Assembly (NCBI RefSeq): GCF_000526495.1
Contig: NZ_JAGE01000001.1
Location: 1-64,000 of the forward strand
Length of the DNA: 64,000 nt
Direction of reading: 5' to 3'
Source of the DNA: Ruminiclostridium josui JCM 17888
GTDB taxonomy: Bacteria > Bacillota > Clostridia > Acetivibrionales > DSM-1351
The first letter of the stretch is position 1, and the number at the start of each line of letters is the position of its first letter. This document shows positions 43,850 to 53,176 of this stretch, piece by piece. The notes beneath the pieces are model-generated. The model was not told where the DNA came from and ran no database searches. It worked only from the letters and a program-made list of their open reading frames with translations. The position numbers and the translations under genes are program-made.

Positions 43850-45070
43850 CTATTTCTTTTTGAATATAACATCATTTATAGCTTGTGCTAGATACGATGT
43901 ACTGCGGACACATTCATCTATTACATTTCCGTCCCCTCCTATTTCAACTATAACCGAACCGTTTAACAAATGCTGGTTGTACCTGTTTTTACTTACGTAG
44001 ATTGGCTTAGCGATTCCTGGGCAAATTTCGTTAAGTCTAGCCTGAACTTTAATTGCAAGTTTTAAATTCTCCTTCCACCGAGGATTGTTCAGCTTGGCAT
44101 CTGTTCCAATAACAAACATTATTTCTGCTACATTTTTGCCGTTAATATTCTGCACTGCTCTTAGCTTTCCTTCGCTTGCAGCATCACGGTGAAGGTCTAT
44201 GACCATTTTTAAAGAAGAATACTTTTCAACATAGCCTGTCAGCGTATTAAGAGACTTTATGTAGGAACTGTTGTAGTCGGCATCATGAATTGTAGTATTA
44301 TGTAGAACATCTATATTATATTTTTTCAGATTATTTATTAAAGCCTCTCCCACTCTGACAACATTGTATTTATTATTGGTAGTCCTTGAAGGAGTATTGC
44401 TCTTACCAATTTCGTCCGCACTCTTTAAAAAGCACTCCGTTGTGTGGGTATGATAAATTAATATCTTGGGACCTTTTTTATCAGGAGCAAGCTTTAAAGG
44501 CTCATTTAGCAATTTCTTTATATCAATTTTTAGGCTTGTTTCGTTTTTAATGTTGATTTTTCCGCTTGAAACAATAGGATTATTATTTTGATCTGTTTCT
44601 TCTACATCCCCCTCAAAGGTTATACTGCTTGATGCCTCTTTAAATTGTACTGTAGAAGTATCTGAAGGCTTTTGTGCTAAATTTTCCTGAGGCTGTATGG
44701 ATTCTGTCTGTGCATTTTGGATTTTCTTAATCTCCTGCTGCACTTTTTCAGAAGCAGGAGGCTGATACTTTTCATCGTAAAACATTTTAAAATATGGATA
44801 ATTTGTATTTAATATTGTTATAGGATTGTAAATGTCAATTCCAAAAAGCTTAAAAACATACTCTTTTATGCTTTCAGATGATTGTATTGTTGTAACATTT
44901 CCCGAGCTAATCTGTTTTAAATCAATAGGTATTTTTACCTTTCCATTTGCCAAACTAAAGGCTAACCCCCCCAGTACAATACCGCCAACGGCACACAAAA
45001 TTATAGGTAGCTTTGTCAGATTACCCTTATTTCCTTCCAGATAGGTATTATCGTAAATAGTATCTCTCAT
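43850..45070 (-). CDS. spoIIP: Stage II sporulation protein P
   Basis: Peptidoglycan amidase of the SpoIIDMP engulfment complex; thins septal peptidoglycan during sporulation. 406 aa from the ATG at 45070 (GGAGGTC about 8 nt upstream; earlier in-frame ATGs have none). One transmembrane helix (about 21-43), a linker region of low complexity (about 100-180), then the amidase domain with ILIYHTHTTECF (His207, His209), MVIDLHRDA and IVEIGGDGN. The helix and the active site on the outer side match SpoIIP. Normally sigma-E controlled. Confidence 0.95.
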   Translation of the reverse strand: MRDTIYDNTYLEGNKGNLTKLPIILCAVGGIVLGGLAFSLANGKVKIPIDLKQISSGNVTTIQSSESIKEYVFKLFGIDIYNPITILNTNYPYFKMFYDEKYQPPASEKVQQEIKKIQNAQTESIQPQENLAQKPSDTSTVQFKEASSSITFEGDVEETDQNNNPIVSSGKINIKNETSLKIDIKKLLNEPLKLAPDKKGPKILIYHTHTTECFLKSADEIGKSNTPSRTTNNKYNVVRVGEALINNLKKYNIDVLHNTTIHDADYNSSYIKSLNTLTGYVEKYSSLKMVIDLHRDAASEGKLRAVQNINGKNVAEIMFVIGTDAKLNNPRWKENLKLAIKVQARLNEICPGIAKPIYVSKNRYNQHLLNGSVIVEIGGDGNVIDECVRSTSYLAQAINDVIFKKK

Positions 45071-45298
45071 AGCACTGACCTCCATATCTAACAGTAAAAT
45101 CCTCATAAATTTCGGGTTATAAAAACTATATTCATATAAAATAGAAATATTACTGGCTTGTACATACTTTAAAATATTTGTAACGTATTTATGGGAAATA
45201 TTGTAATATATCTTAGTACTATTTATATGAATGAAGTTCTAAAAATAGTCAATTCTAAATATACCTTATAGAATATAATTGAAATGGGGGACGATATT

Positions 45299-45499
45299 TT
45301 GAATTTTTGCACAATTAGATGCTGCATTTGTGAAAGTGTGTTATTAAACCTTCCGGAAGAAGAAATAAGCAGGCTGAACGGACTTACTTTCAGGTGTGAA
45401 AGTTGCGGGCATAAACTTTTACTTGAAGGAAGAAATGTATCAAAGGACATTAGTACTGATACATTTTATAATCTGTATAAATATGACTTGAATATCTAA
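45299..45499 (+). CDS. Small zinc-ribbon protein
   Basis: 67 aa from the TTG at 45299. Two pairs CCIC and CESC make a zinc ribbon (NFCTIRCCICESV and FRCESCGHKLLLEG). GGGGGA precedes the TTG by 8 nt, and a minus-10 sequence TATAAT (45274-45279) upstream would put transcription after the ATG at 45284, so I prefer the TTG. If ATG is used the protein is 71 aa. Plus strand, divergent from spoIIP, own terminator. Function unknown; it may bind nucleic acid or zinc. Confidence 0.6.
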   Translation: MNFCTIRCCICESVLLNLPEEEISRLNGLTFRCESCGHKLLLEGRNVSKDISTDTFYNLYKYDLNI

Positions 45500-45508
45500 C
45501 AAAACGGG

Positions 45509-45547
45509 AGTGCCATTACCAAACTACAGTAATGGTACTTATTTTTT
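45509..45547 (+). terminator. Terminator after the zinc-ribbon gene
   Basis: Eleven-bp stem AGTGCCATTAC/GTAATGGTACT (one G-U pair) with a short loop, then TTATTTTTT. It starts 10 nt after the stop. Confidence 0.85.
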
Positions 45548-45584
45548 ATATGAATCTCCTTCCATTTGTAACTAATCCCTTATG

Positions 45585-45602
45585 TTAAGAATTTCTTAAG
45601 AA
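45585..45602 (+). repeat. Direct heptamer repeat, possible response-regulator site
   Basis: TTAAGAA at 45585-45591 and 45596-45602, spaced 11 bp start to start (TTAAGAA-N4-TTAAGAA). The spacing is that of OmpR/PhoB-type direct repeats. It lies about 95-110 bp before the candidate promoter of the response-regulator gene. Confidence 0.45.
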
Positions 45603-45694
45603 TATTATCAATAGTTCCGTAAGATTGTACTGCTATATTGTGTATTGTAGATTATAGCTATATTTTACATTGGTCAAAATCGAAAAAAAGGATG

Positions 45695-45703
45695 TGATAT
45701 AAT
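45695..45703 (+). promoter_or_regulatory. Extended -10 promoter of the two-component operon
   Basis: TGATATAAT (TG at 45695-45696, TATAAT 45698-45703). No clear -35 at the right spacing. Transcription would begin about 56 nt before the GTG. Confidence 0.5.
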
Positions 45704-45765
45704 GTTTGCTGAGAATAAATTGAATTGATAAATCAATTTTAGCAACATTTTTTGGGAGGTATTTT

Positions 45766-46452
45766 GTGAATATTCTTGTTTGTGATGATGATAAGGAAAT
45801 TGTGGATGCCATCGAGATTTATCTTAAAAATGAAGGTTATTGTGTTTATAAGGCATATAACGGTTCTGAAGCCCTTTCAGTCTTTGATAATACAGAAATA
45901 CATCTGCTCATTATTGATATAATGATGCCTGTAATGGATGGAATCCGTGCTACAATGAAAATTCGTGAAAAATATAATATTCCTGTCTTAATGTTAAGTG
46001 CAAAATCAGAAGACACTGATAAAATTATAGGTCTTAACATGGGGGCGGATGATTATGTAACGAAGCCCTTTAACCCCCTAGAACTTCTTGCTAGAGTAAA
46101 GTCACTACTTAGAAGATATTTATCATTGGGCAGTTTTGTAGCACAATCTGGTGTATTCAAAACAGGAGACCTTGTTATTAACGATGATGCAAAAGAAGTA
46201 AAAGTTGACGATAAACTGGTAAGGTTAACACCTGTAGAATATAAAATTTTAAAATTTTTGTGTGAAAATGCCGGAAAAGTGTTTTCAATTGATCAAATAT
46301 ATGAGCAAGTGTGGAATGAACCCTCCTTTTCACCAGAAAATACAGTTGCTGTCCATATAAGAAGAATTCGCGAAAAAATTGAAATCAATCCGAAAGAACC
46401 AAAATATTTAAAGGTGGTGTGGGGAATTGGATATAAAATTGAAAAAATATAG
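45766..46452 (+). CDS. OmpR-family response regulator
   Basis: 228 aa, GTG start at 45766 after GGGAGGT. Receiver domain with Asp6-8, phosphoacceptor Asp51 (LIIDIMMPVMDG) and Lys100 (DDYVTKPFNPLELLARV). C-terminal winged helix (about 130-228) with KLVRLTPVEYKILKFLCENAGKVF (key part LTPVEYKILKFL) and GIGYKIE. The gene overlaps the histidine kinase gene by 26 nt, so the two form one unit. Likely target genes are not visible; a direct repeat upstream may be its own site. Confidence 0.96.
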   Translation: MNILVCDDDKEIVDAIEIYLKNEGYCVYKAYNGSEALSVFDNTEIHLLIIDIMMPVMDGIRATMKIREKYNIPVLMLSAKSEDTDKIIGLNMGADDYVTKPFNPLELLARVKSLLRRYLSLGSFVAQSGVFKTGDLVINDDAKEVKVDDKLVRLTPVEYKILKFLCENAGKVFSIDQIYEQVWNEPSFSPENTVAVHIRRIREKIEINPKEPKYLKVVWGIGYKIEKI

Positions 46453-48661
46453 CTATTCCGTATGGCTTAAAGCTTTGGCAGTTATAGTATGTGTTGCTGG
46501 AATGCTTACGACAGCGTACGGAATAACAAAAGCCCCTTATTTTGATATAGGAATTCAGAATAAGGATTTTAAAAAAAGTATTTACCTACGGGACATTCTA
46601 AACGAAACTTACATTCAGGTTTGTGATATTTCTTTTAACTACATAAATGAAGATAATATAAAATCAGGAACCTGTTTGGATAAAAATGATATAAATGATA
46701 GAAAAGAGCAACTGCTTAAGGATAAGCAAACAGAGATTAACAGAATAAACGATTATTACCGTTCAATACTAGCTGACTCTTCAAATCTTAATGATGATTT
46801 AGATGATATTACCGAGTCTCAGCTAAAAAAAAATACTGAGATACAGAAGTTGTTGGATGAAAGAAAAAGCGAAATAGAAAAAATAGAAAATGAGTATAAA
46901 ACAAAGATATCTAACATCGAAACCGATTATATCAAAGAACAATTGGCTGATTACCATATGAAACTAGATTCTCTAAATAAAATCAAAGGAATCTATTACA
47001 CCGTCGTAAATAATGGTACTGTAACATTAACTAATACCAATAACAGTAATGTTACAGGTTTCTTTAATTCACTCCCTGTAAGTTTTCAACTAACTCAGCA
47101 AGCAGGAAATAATATAGACACATTTTTTTATACAGGCAATTTCCCCTCTGATACTACTATCTTTATAGGACTATCACAGGAAAGATATGATTCTGAACTC
47201 TCAGTCTATAACCATAATGTCAGAGAAGGCCTTACAGGAATAAGATTTTTAGGTATTGGAATAGTGGCCTTTCTAATTGCCCTTTCCTATATTATTTATG
47301 CCACAGGAAGAAGCACCCGTAAAGATGGGCTCCTTCTTATACCCATAGATGATATATATCTTGATGTGGCTATGGTAGTTTTAGCGGGAATTATAATACT
47401 TTGTATTGCAACATTGTTCCAATATGGAGGGTATATCATATTCAAAAACAGCTCTTATTATAATATGAACATTTTGACTGTTCTGTTATGCATTGCAATA
47501 TCCTTTGGAACCCTTGTCGGAATCGTTTTTGTTACAATGTTTGTAAGAAGGCTTAAGAGGCATGAAGTTATAAAGAGTACACTTACCTACAAAGCTTTTA
47601 TTTGGATTAAAGACAGCTTTTTTAAGAGATTATACGAAAAAATGCTATCTGTATATGATAACAGTCCTGCTGCAATAAGATTAATTCTGATTTTCGGAAT
47701 ATATGCTGTTGTCACATTAGTTGGAGTAGTATTACTGTTCACTGGATCATTTGGTATACTCTTCGGGCTGGCCCTAATGGTTGGTATTAATGTTACAGCA
47801 GTTTATTTTGTACTGACGGCCTTTAAGGCTTTAAAGGATATAACGGAAGGAGCTAAAAGAATTCGCTCTGGGGAACAGTCAACTAATATTCCACCTCAGA
47901 AAATTCCTGAGTTCAGAGAACTCTCAGAAATCATTGAGAGTATTGCTGATGGACTAAAACACGCAGTCAGCAGTCGAGTTAAAGCGGAAAGGATGAAAGC
48001 CGAGTTGATTACCAATGTTTCTCATGACCTTAAAACTCCTTTGACCTCTATAATAACTTATGTTGATTTGTTAAAAAATGAGGAACTTACTTCTCAAAAC
48101 TCTCAAAAATATCTGGATATAATTGATAAAAAGTCTCAAAGGCTCAAAACATTAACGGAAGACTTGTTTGAGGCTGCAAAAGCATCCAGTGGAAGTATAG
48201 CAGTTAACCCAGAAGAAATAAATATTGTATCCTTAATAAATCAAGGCCTTGGTGAATTATCAGACAAAATTCAGGCTTCCGGTCTAAATTTCAGGACTAA
48301 TTTTTCATCTGACAAACTGCTTGTCATGGCTGACGGCAGGCTTCTTTGGAGAGTTATAGAAAACCTGATTTCAAATGCTTTAAAATATGCAATGCCCAAC
48401 TCCAGAGTTTATATTGAAACGTCAGATGTAAATGACAACGTAGTTGTTTCCATAAAAAATATTTCTGCATATGAATTGAATATCCCTCCAGATGAGCTTA
48501 TGGAGCGCTTTAAAAGAGGAGATTCGTCACGTAACAGTGAAGGTTCTGGTCTCGGCCTTTCAATAGCCAGAAGCCTTACGGAAATTCAAGGTGGAAGTTT
48601 TTCAATCAATATTGATGGAGACCTTTTTAAAGCAACAGTTGTAATACCTAAAGCAAAATAA
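46427..48661 (+). CDS. Multi-TM sensor histidine kinase with coiled-coil sensor region
   Basis: 744 aa, TTG start at 46427 with AAGGTGG about 9 nt upstream. Helix at 12-33, then an extracytoplasmic region (about 35-270) with a strong coiled coil (95-185). A further cluster of about five helices spans roughly 272-470. HAMP-like region near 470-515, His533 in SHDLKTPLTS, then HATPase with ENLISNALKYA and GSGLGLSIA. The cognate regulator overlaps it. The long helical membrane block between sensor and HAMP is unusual. The signal is unknown. Confidence 0.93.
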   Translation: MDIKLKKYSYSVWLKALAVIVCVAGMLTTAYGITKAPYFDIGIQNKDFKKSIYLRDILNETYIQVCDISFNYINEDNIKSGTCLDKNDINDRKEQLLKDKQTEINRINDYYRSILADSSNLNDDLDDITESQLKKNTEIQKLLDERKSEIEKIENEYKTKISNIETDYIKEQLADYHMKLDSLNKIKGIYYTVVNNGTVTLTNTNNSNVTGFFNSLPVSFQLTQQAGNNIDTFFYTGNFPSDTTIFIGLSQERYDSELSVYNHNVREGLTGIRFLGIGIVAFLIALSYIIYATGRSTRKDGLLLIPIDDIYLDVAMVVLAGIIILCIATLFQYGGYIIFKNSSYYNMNILTVLLCIAISFGTLVGIVFVTMFVRRLKRHEVIKSTLTYKAFIWIKDSFFKRLYEKMLSVYDNSPAAIRLILIFGIYAVVTLVGVVLLFTGSFGILFGLALMVGINVTAVYFVLTAFKALKDITEGAKRIRSGEQSTNIPPQKIPEFRELSEIIESIADGLKHAVSSRVKAERMKAELITNVSHDLKTPLTSIITYVDLLKNEELTSQNSQKYLDIIDKKSQRLKTLTEDLFEAAKASSGSIAVNPEEINIVSLINQGLGELSDKIQASGLNFRTNFSSDKLLVMADGRLLWRVIENLISNALKYAMPNSRVYIETSDVNDNVVVSIKNISAYELNIPPDELMERFKRGDSSRNSEGSGLGLSIARSLTEIQGGSFSINIDGDLFKATVVIPKAK

Positions 48662-48668
48662 AATGTTG

Positions 48669-48825
48669 AAAGGTGTAGTTGCAAAACCATAAATCTTTTC
48701 TATCCTGTACTTCCGTATAAAATTGCATCAATAATATCTTTAACCAAGCTTCCATTGATACAATTTTTAATAACGTACAGGCTTAGAAAAGGTAAAACTA
48801 ATTTTGCTTCTACACCTTTTTGCTT
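48669..48825. repeat. 157-bp imperfect palindrome (long hairpin), MITE-like or dual terminator
   Basis: The two halves are near reverse complements: AAAGGTGTAG at 48669 matches the complement near 48825, then GCAAAA, then TTTTCTA, CCTGTAC and AAAATTG-ATCAAT are shared in the same order with small gaps. The centre is near 48747. It fills the gap between the convergent kinase gene and the activase gene. It could be a degenerate mobile repeat or a bidirectional terminator (CTACACC then TTTTT on the plus strand). No target-site duplication seen. Confidence 0.7.
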
Positions 48826-48850
48826 CTTACATTTCTTTTAAACTGAAAAG

Positions 48851-51800
48851 CTACGCTTGCTTTTTCTCCTGCTGGGGAGCCTGATATTCCTCCTGTATCA
48901 AGTCAGTCTCACCTCTCATATTTTTAAACGCAACCGACATCATAAGCTTTATTCTGTTGAGTTGGTTAACTTCACTGGCTCCTGGGTCATAATCTACTGC
49001 AACAATGTTTGATTCAGGATATCTCCTTCTGAGCTCCTTAATCATTCCCTTTCCCGTAACATGGTTAGGAAGGCAGGCAAATGGCTGCATACATATGATA
49101 TTTCCGGCTCCGCTCTTAATAAGTTCAATCATTTCTGCCGTCAAGAACCAGCCCTCTCCTGTCTGGTTTCCCAGAGAAAGAATCTTTGAAGCACTGTTTG
49201 CAAGATGATATATTGAATGCGGTGCATCAAATCTCTTGCTTTTGCGAAGATATTTCTTCAAATGACGTCTATACCACTCTATTCCACTTATGACAGCATT
49301 GCTCACAATTTTACTCTTTAAGGTACCTGCCAGGTACTTACGCTTGAAGATTGGACTATAAGCACAGTAAAGGAAAAAGTCAATGAGGTCAGGCATCACC
49401 GCTTCTGCACCCTCTTTTTCCACAACATCAACTACATCATTATTTGCATCAGGATGGAATTTAACCAATATCTCACCAACCAGTCCAACTCTTGGTTTTA
49501 TCTCATCACTGATTTCCAGTTCGTCAAAATCTTTAATAATAGCCTTTATATTCCGCTTAAAGCTACCTTTTTTATCTTCATATATTGACTTTTTGCAGAT
49601 ATCTGCCCACTTTCTATATAGTTCGTTTGCAGAACCGGGTATTTTTTCATAAGGTCGAACCCTGTACAATACCCTCATAAGCAAATCTCCATAAACCATA
49701 GCCTTTAAAGCAAGATCTAAAAGCTTCAAAGAAATTTTAAATCCCGGCTGTTTTTCCATTCCCAGTGCATTTAAAGATATAACCGGTATTTGCTTCATTC
49801 CTGCTTCTACAAGGGCTTTTTTTAGGAAGCCTATATAATTTGTAGCACGGCAGCCTCCTCCTGTCTGAGTAATTAAAACAGAAGTATTATCAAGATCATA
49901 CTGTCCGGATTTTAGTGCATGTATAATCTGTCCAACAACAATAATAGAGGGGTAGCACGCGTCATTATTTACATACTTCAAACCATCCTCAATTGCACTA
50001 TTATCAACATCCTGAAGAACAACAATATTATATCCTGCTTTTTTGAAGGCAGCCTCAACAAACTGAAAATGTATCGGTGACATCTGCGGTGCAAGAATAG
50101 TATGTGTCTTGCGCATTTCTTCAGTAAATACATTTCTTTCAAATCTGCCTGATTTATTCTGGTGCTTAACTGTTTTCTTATCTCTTTCCTCAATGGCAGC
50201 AACCAATGATCTGATTCTGATTTTCGCTGCTCCCAGATTGTTACCCTCGTCTATTTTCAATACAGTATAGATTTCATCACTGGAGTTTAGTATCTCCTGA
50301 ACTTGGTCTGTTGTAACAGCATCAAGTCCGCATCCAAAGGAATTGAGCTGAATCATTTCAAGCTCCGGATGCTCCTTTACTACAGTCGCCGCTGCATACA
50401 GACGTGAATGATATTTCCACTGGTCAACAACTCTAAGAGGCCTTTCTGTCTTTCCCAGATGAGCCACAGAGTCCTCTGTAAGTACTGCAAATCCAAAGGA
50501 TGTAATTATCTGAGGAATCCCGTGGTTTATTTCAGGGTCCACATGATAAGGTCTTCCTGCAAGGACTATACCCTTTTTACCGGTATCCTGTAAGTACTTA
50601 AGGGTTTCTTCACCTTTTTTCCTGACGTCTTCCCTAGCCTTTTCTTCTTCTGCCCATGCCTTTTCTGCTGCTTGTTCAATTTCAGCTTTTGAAATACCTA
50701 ATTCTTTACCCAGTACTTGGAAAAGTCGTGCCTTAAGTTTCTCCTTGTCATCATATGGTAAAAATGGACTAAAGAATTTAACTCCACTAGTGTGAAGTAT
50801 ATCCATATTGTTTTTAATTACTTCCGGATATGATGTAACAATCGGACAATTATAATGATTGTCGGCTTCCTCATCCTCAACCTTCTCATATGGCAGCGAA
50901 GGGTAAAAAATATAGTTAACCTTTTGGTTTATAAGGCTCATAATATGACCGTGTACGAGTTTAGCCGGGTAACAAACCGATTCTGACGGCATAGTCTCAA
51001 TACCTAGTTCATATATTTTCTTTGATGAACGTGGTGACAAAACCACCTTGAATTTTAATTCATCAAAGAAAGTAAACCAGAACGGATAATTCTCATACAT
51101 ATTCAGAACACGAGGTATACCTACTGTTCCCCTACTACGCACAACATCACTGTTTTGCTTGTATCCGAAAATTCTTTTATATTTGTAGTCATACAAATTC
51201 GGAACATCCTGTGCTGTACTTTCAATACCCGCGCCTCTTTCGCATCTGTTTCCGGATACAAATCTACTTCCGTCACTGAATTGATTAATAGTAAGAAGAC
51301 AGTTATTGCTGCACAGTTTACATCTTTGGAGCTCTGTATCAAAAACAAAGTTTCCTATATTGTCCCTTGATAAAATAGTTGATGTTCCCCCGGTATACCT
51401 TTCTTTTGCTATAAGAGCAGCCCCGAAAGCACCCATTAATCCAGCAATATTAGGCCTTACAGCCTCTCTCTCTGATATGAGCTCAAAACTTCTTAGTACA
51501 GCATCATTGAGGAATGTTCCTCCCTGTACAATTATTTTCTTGCCCATTTCCTTAGGGTCTCTTATTTTAATAACCTTTAAAAGTGCATTTTTTATTACCG
51601 AATACGATAAGCCTGCTGATATATCTCCAACTTGAGCTCCTTCTTTTTGAGCCTGCTTAACTCTTGAATTCATAAATACAGTACACCTTGAACCAAGGTC
51701 AACAGGCTTTTCAGCCAATAATGCCTGCTCGGCAAAATCTTCAACTGAAAAATTCAGTGACTTGGCAAAAGTCTCAATAAAAGACCCACACCCAGAAGAA

Positions 51801-53134
51801 CATGCCTCGTTTAGCATAATACTGTCAATTACACCATCTTTTATTTTAAGGCATTTCATATCCTGACCGCCAATATCCAGAATAAAATCTACTCCCGGCA
51901 GAAAGAAATCCGCAGCCTTATAGTGTGCAATCGTCTCTATCTCTCCAATGTCTACTCCTAAACCTGCCTTAATTAGACCTTCCCCGTAACCTGTTACAGC
52001 AGAATTAACTATCTTTGCATCTACAGGCAATTTGGAATAGATATCATTTAATATTTTAATAGATGAGCTCAAAGGACTTCCTTCATTGCTGCCATAGAAG
52101 GAATAAAGAAGTTCTCCCTCATTATTAATTAAAACAGCCTTTGTTGTTGTGGACCCGGCATCAATCCCCAGAAAACAATCCCCCTTGTAATTCTCAAGAG
52201 GTTTAACTAAAACTGATTGCTGGGCATGTCTATTTCTGAATTCATCCAATTCTTCTTGTGAATTAAATAGGGGTTTTAAACGTTCAACCTCATGTACAGA
52301 TATAGTGTTTAAAACCGGAAGTTTATTCTTTATTTCTTTAAAGGATATTATTTTACATTCCTTCGAAGACAGAGCTGCACCCATTGCTACAAAAAGCTGT
52401 GAGTTTTCAGGAAAAATAACTTGCTCCGGTTTCAAATTAAGTGTAATCTCAAACCTTTTTCTAAGCTCAGAGAGAAAATAAAGAGGACCTCCCAAAAACG
52501 CAATATTTCCGCTTATTGGTTTTCCACATGCAAGCCCGCTTATTGTCTGGGTTACTACAGACTGAAATATTGAAGCTGCTATGTCCTCCTTTGCAGCACC
52601 TTCATTTAACAGCGGTTGTATATCTGTCTTAGCAAAAACTCCACACCTCGCCGCAATTGGATATATAACTCTACTTTTTTTGGCATATTCATTGAGCCCT
52701 GCTGCGTCAGTCTGCAGCAAGGAAGCCATTTGATCAATAAATGCTCCTGTACCTCCCGCACAGGTACCATTCATTCTCTGTTCAAGTCCTCCTCGGAAAT
52801 ATGTTATTTTAGCATCTTCTCCACCTAATTCTATAGCTACATCTGTTTGAGGAATGACGGTTTGAATTGCTTCTGAACCTGCAATTACCTCTTGAATAAA
52901 TTCAAGTCCCAACCACTGAGAAACCAACAATCCGCCGGATCCAGTTATCATTATCGTACATTCTTCCTGGTAAAAAGAATTGCACATTTCATTCATCAAT
53001 TCAAATATAGTTTTACGTATATCTGAATAGTGTCTCTGATATTTTGAATATACAATTCTATTATCCTTATCCAGCACAGCCATTTTTACTGTGGTTGAAC
53101 CAACATCTAACCCCACATGATATTTTTTCTTCAT
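48851..53134 (-). CDS. Large acyl-CoA dehydratase activase-like protein (fused two-ATPase type)
   Basis: 1427 aa. Two BcrAD/BadFG-type ATPase domains: the first (about 1-310) begins [16 protein letters not shown], with Fe-S ligand Cys125 (GTCAGGTG) and Cys164 ([11 protein letters not shown]). The second (about 320-590) has [26 protein letters not shown] and [14 protein letters not shown]2229 region (about 650-850) and a C-terminal 2-hydroxyglutaryl-CoA-dehydratase-like part follow. In strict anaerobes such activases use ATP to drive an electron into radical dehydratases. This fused form is common in Clostridia but its target is not established. RBS about AGGT. It follows aspS by 42 nt, possibly same mRNA. 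Confidence 0.9.
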   Translation of the reverse strand: MKKKYHVGLDVGSTTVKMAVLDKDNRIVYSKYQRHYSDIRKTIFELMNEMCNSFYQEECTIMITGSGGLLVSQWLGLEFIQEVIAGSEAIQTVIPQTDVAIELGGEDAKITYFRGGLEQRMNGTCAGGTGAFIDQMASLLQTDAAGLNEYAKKSRVIYPIAARCGVFAKTDIQPLLNEGAAKEDIAASIFQSVVTQTISGLACGKPISGNIAFLGGPLYFLSELRKRFEITLNLKPEQVIFPENSQLFVAMGAALSSKECKIISFKEIKNKLPVLNTISVHEVERLKPLFNSQEELDEFRNRHAQQSVLVKPLENYKGDCFLGIDAGSTTTKAVLINNEGELLYSFYGSNEGSPLSSSIKILNDIYSKLPVDAKIVNSAVTGYGEGLIKAGLGVDIGEIETIAHYKAADFFLPGVDFILDIGGQDMKCLKIKDGVIDSIMLNEACSSGCGSFIETFAKSLNFSVEDFAEQALLAEKPVDLGSRCTVFMNSRVKQAQKEGAQVGDISAGLSYSVIKNALLKVIKIRDPKEMGKKIIVQGGTFLNDAVLRSFELISEREAVRPNIAGLMGAFGAALIAKERYTGGTSTILSRDNIGNFVFDTELQRCKLCSNNCLLTINQFSDGSRFVSGNRCERGAGIESTAQDVPNLYDYKYKRIFGYKQNSDVVRSRGTVGIPRVLNMYENYPFWFTFFDELKFKVVLSPRSSKKIYELGIETMPSESVCYPAKLVHGHIMSLINQKVNYIFYPSLPYEKVEDEEADNHYNCPIVTSYPEVIKNNMDILHTSGVKFFSPFLPYDDKEKLKARLFQVLGKELGISKAEIEQAAEKAWAEEEKAREDVRKKGEETLKYLQDTGKKGIVLAGRPYHVDPEINHGIPQIITSFGFAVLTEDSVAHLGKTERPLRVVDQWKYHSRLYAAATVVKEHPELEMIQLNSFGCGLDAVTTDQVQEILNSSDEIYTVLKIDEGNNLGAAKIRIRSLVAAIEERDKKTVKHQNKSGRFERNVFTEEMRKTHTILAPQMSPIHFQFVEAAFKKAGYNIVVLQDVDNSAIEDGLKYVNNDACYPSIIVVGQIIHALKSGQYDLDNTSVLITQTGGGCRATNYIGFLKKALVEAGMKQIPVISLNALGMEKQPGFKISLKLLDLALKAMVYGDLLMRVLYRVRPYEKIPGSANELYRKWADICKKSIYEDKKGSFKRNIKAIIKDFDELEISDEIKPRVGLVGEILVKFHPDANNDVVDVVEKEGAEAVMPDLIDFFLYCAYSPIFKRKYLAGTLKSKIVSNAVISGIEWYRRHLKKYLRKSKRFDAPHSIYHLANSASKILSLGNQTGEGWFLTAEMIELIKSGAGNIICMQPFACLPNHVTGKGMIKELRRRYPESNIVAVDYDPGASEVNQLNRIKLMMSVAFKNMRGETDLIQEEYQAPQQEKKQA

Positions 53135-53176
53135 AATTAACGACCTAATCTCTCCAAACTAGAATTTTAAAATTAA

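Noticed and set aside
45120-45280. Sigma-E type promoter for spoIIP
   Set aside because: AT-rich sequence with several CATA-like words; none with right spacing to its partner box.
48669-48825. Long inverted repeat considered as an attachment site or insertion sequence
   Set aside because: No transposase or integrase gene and no flanking duplication; kept as a palindromic repeat only.
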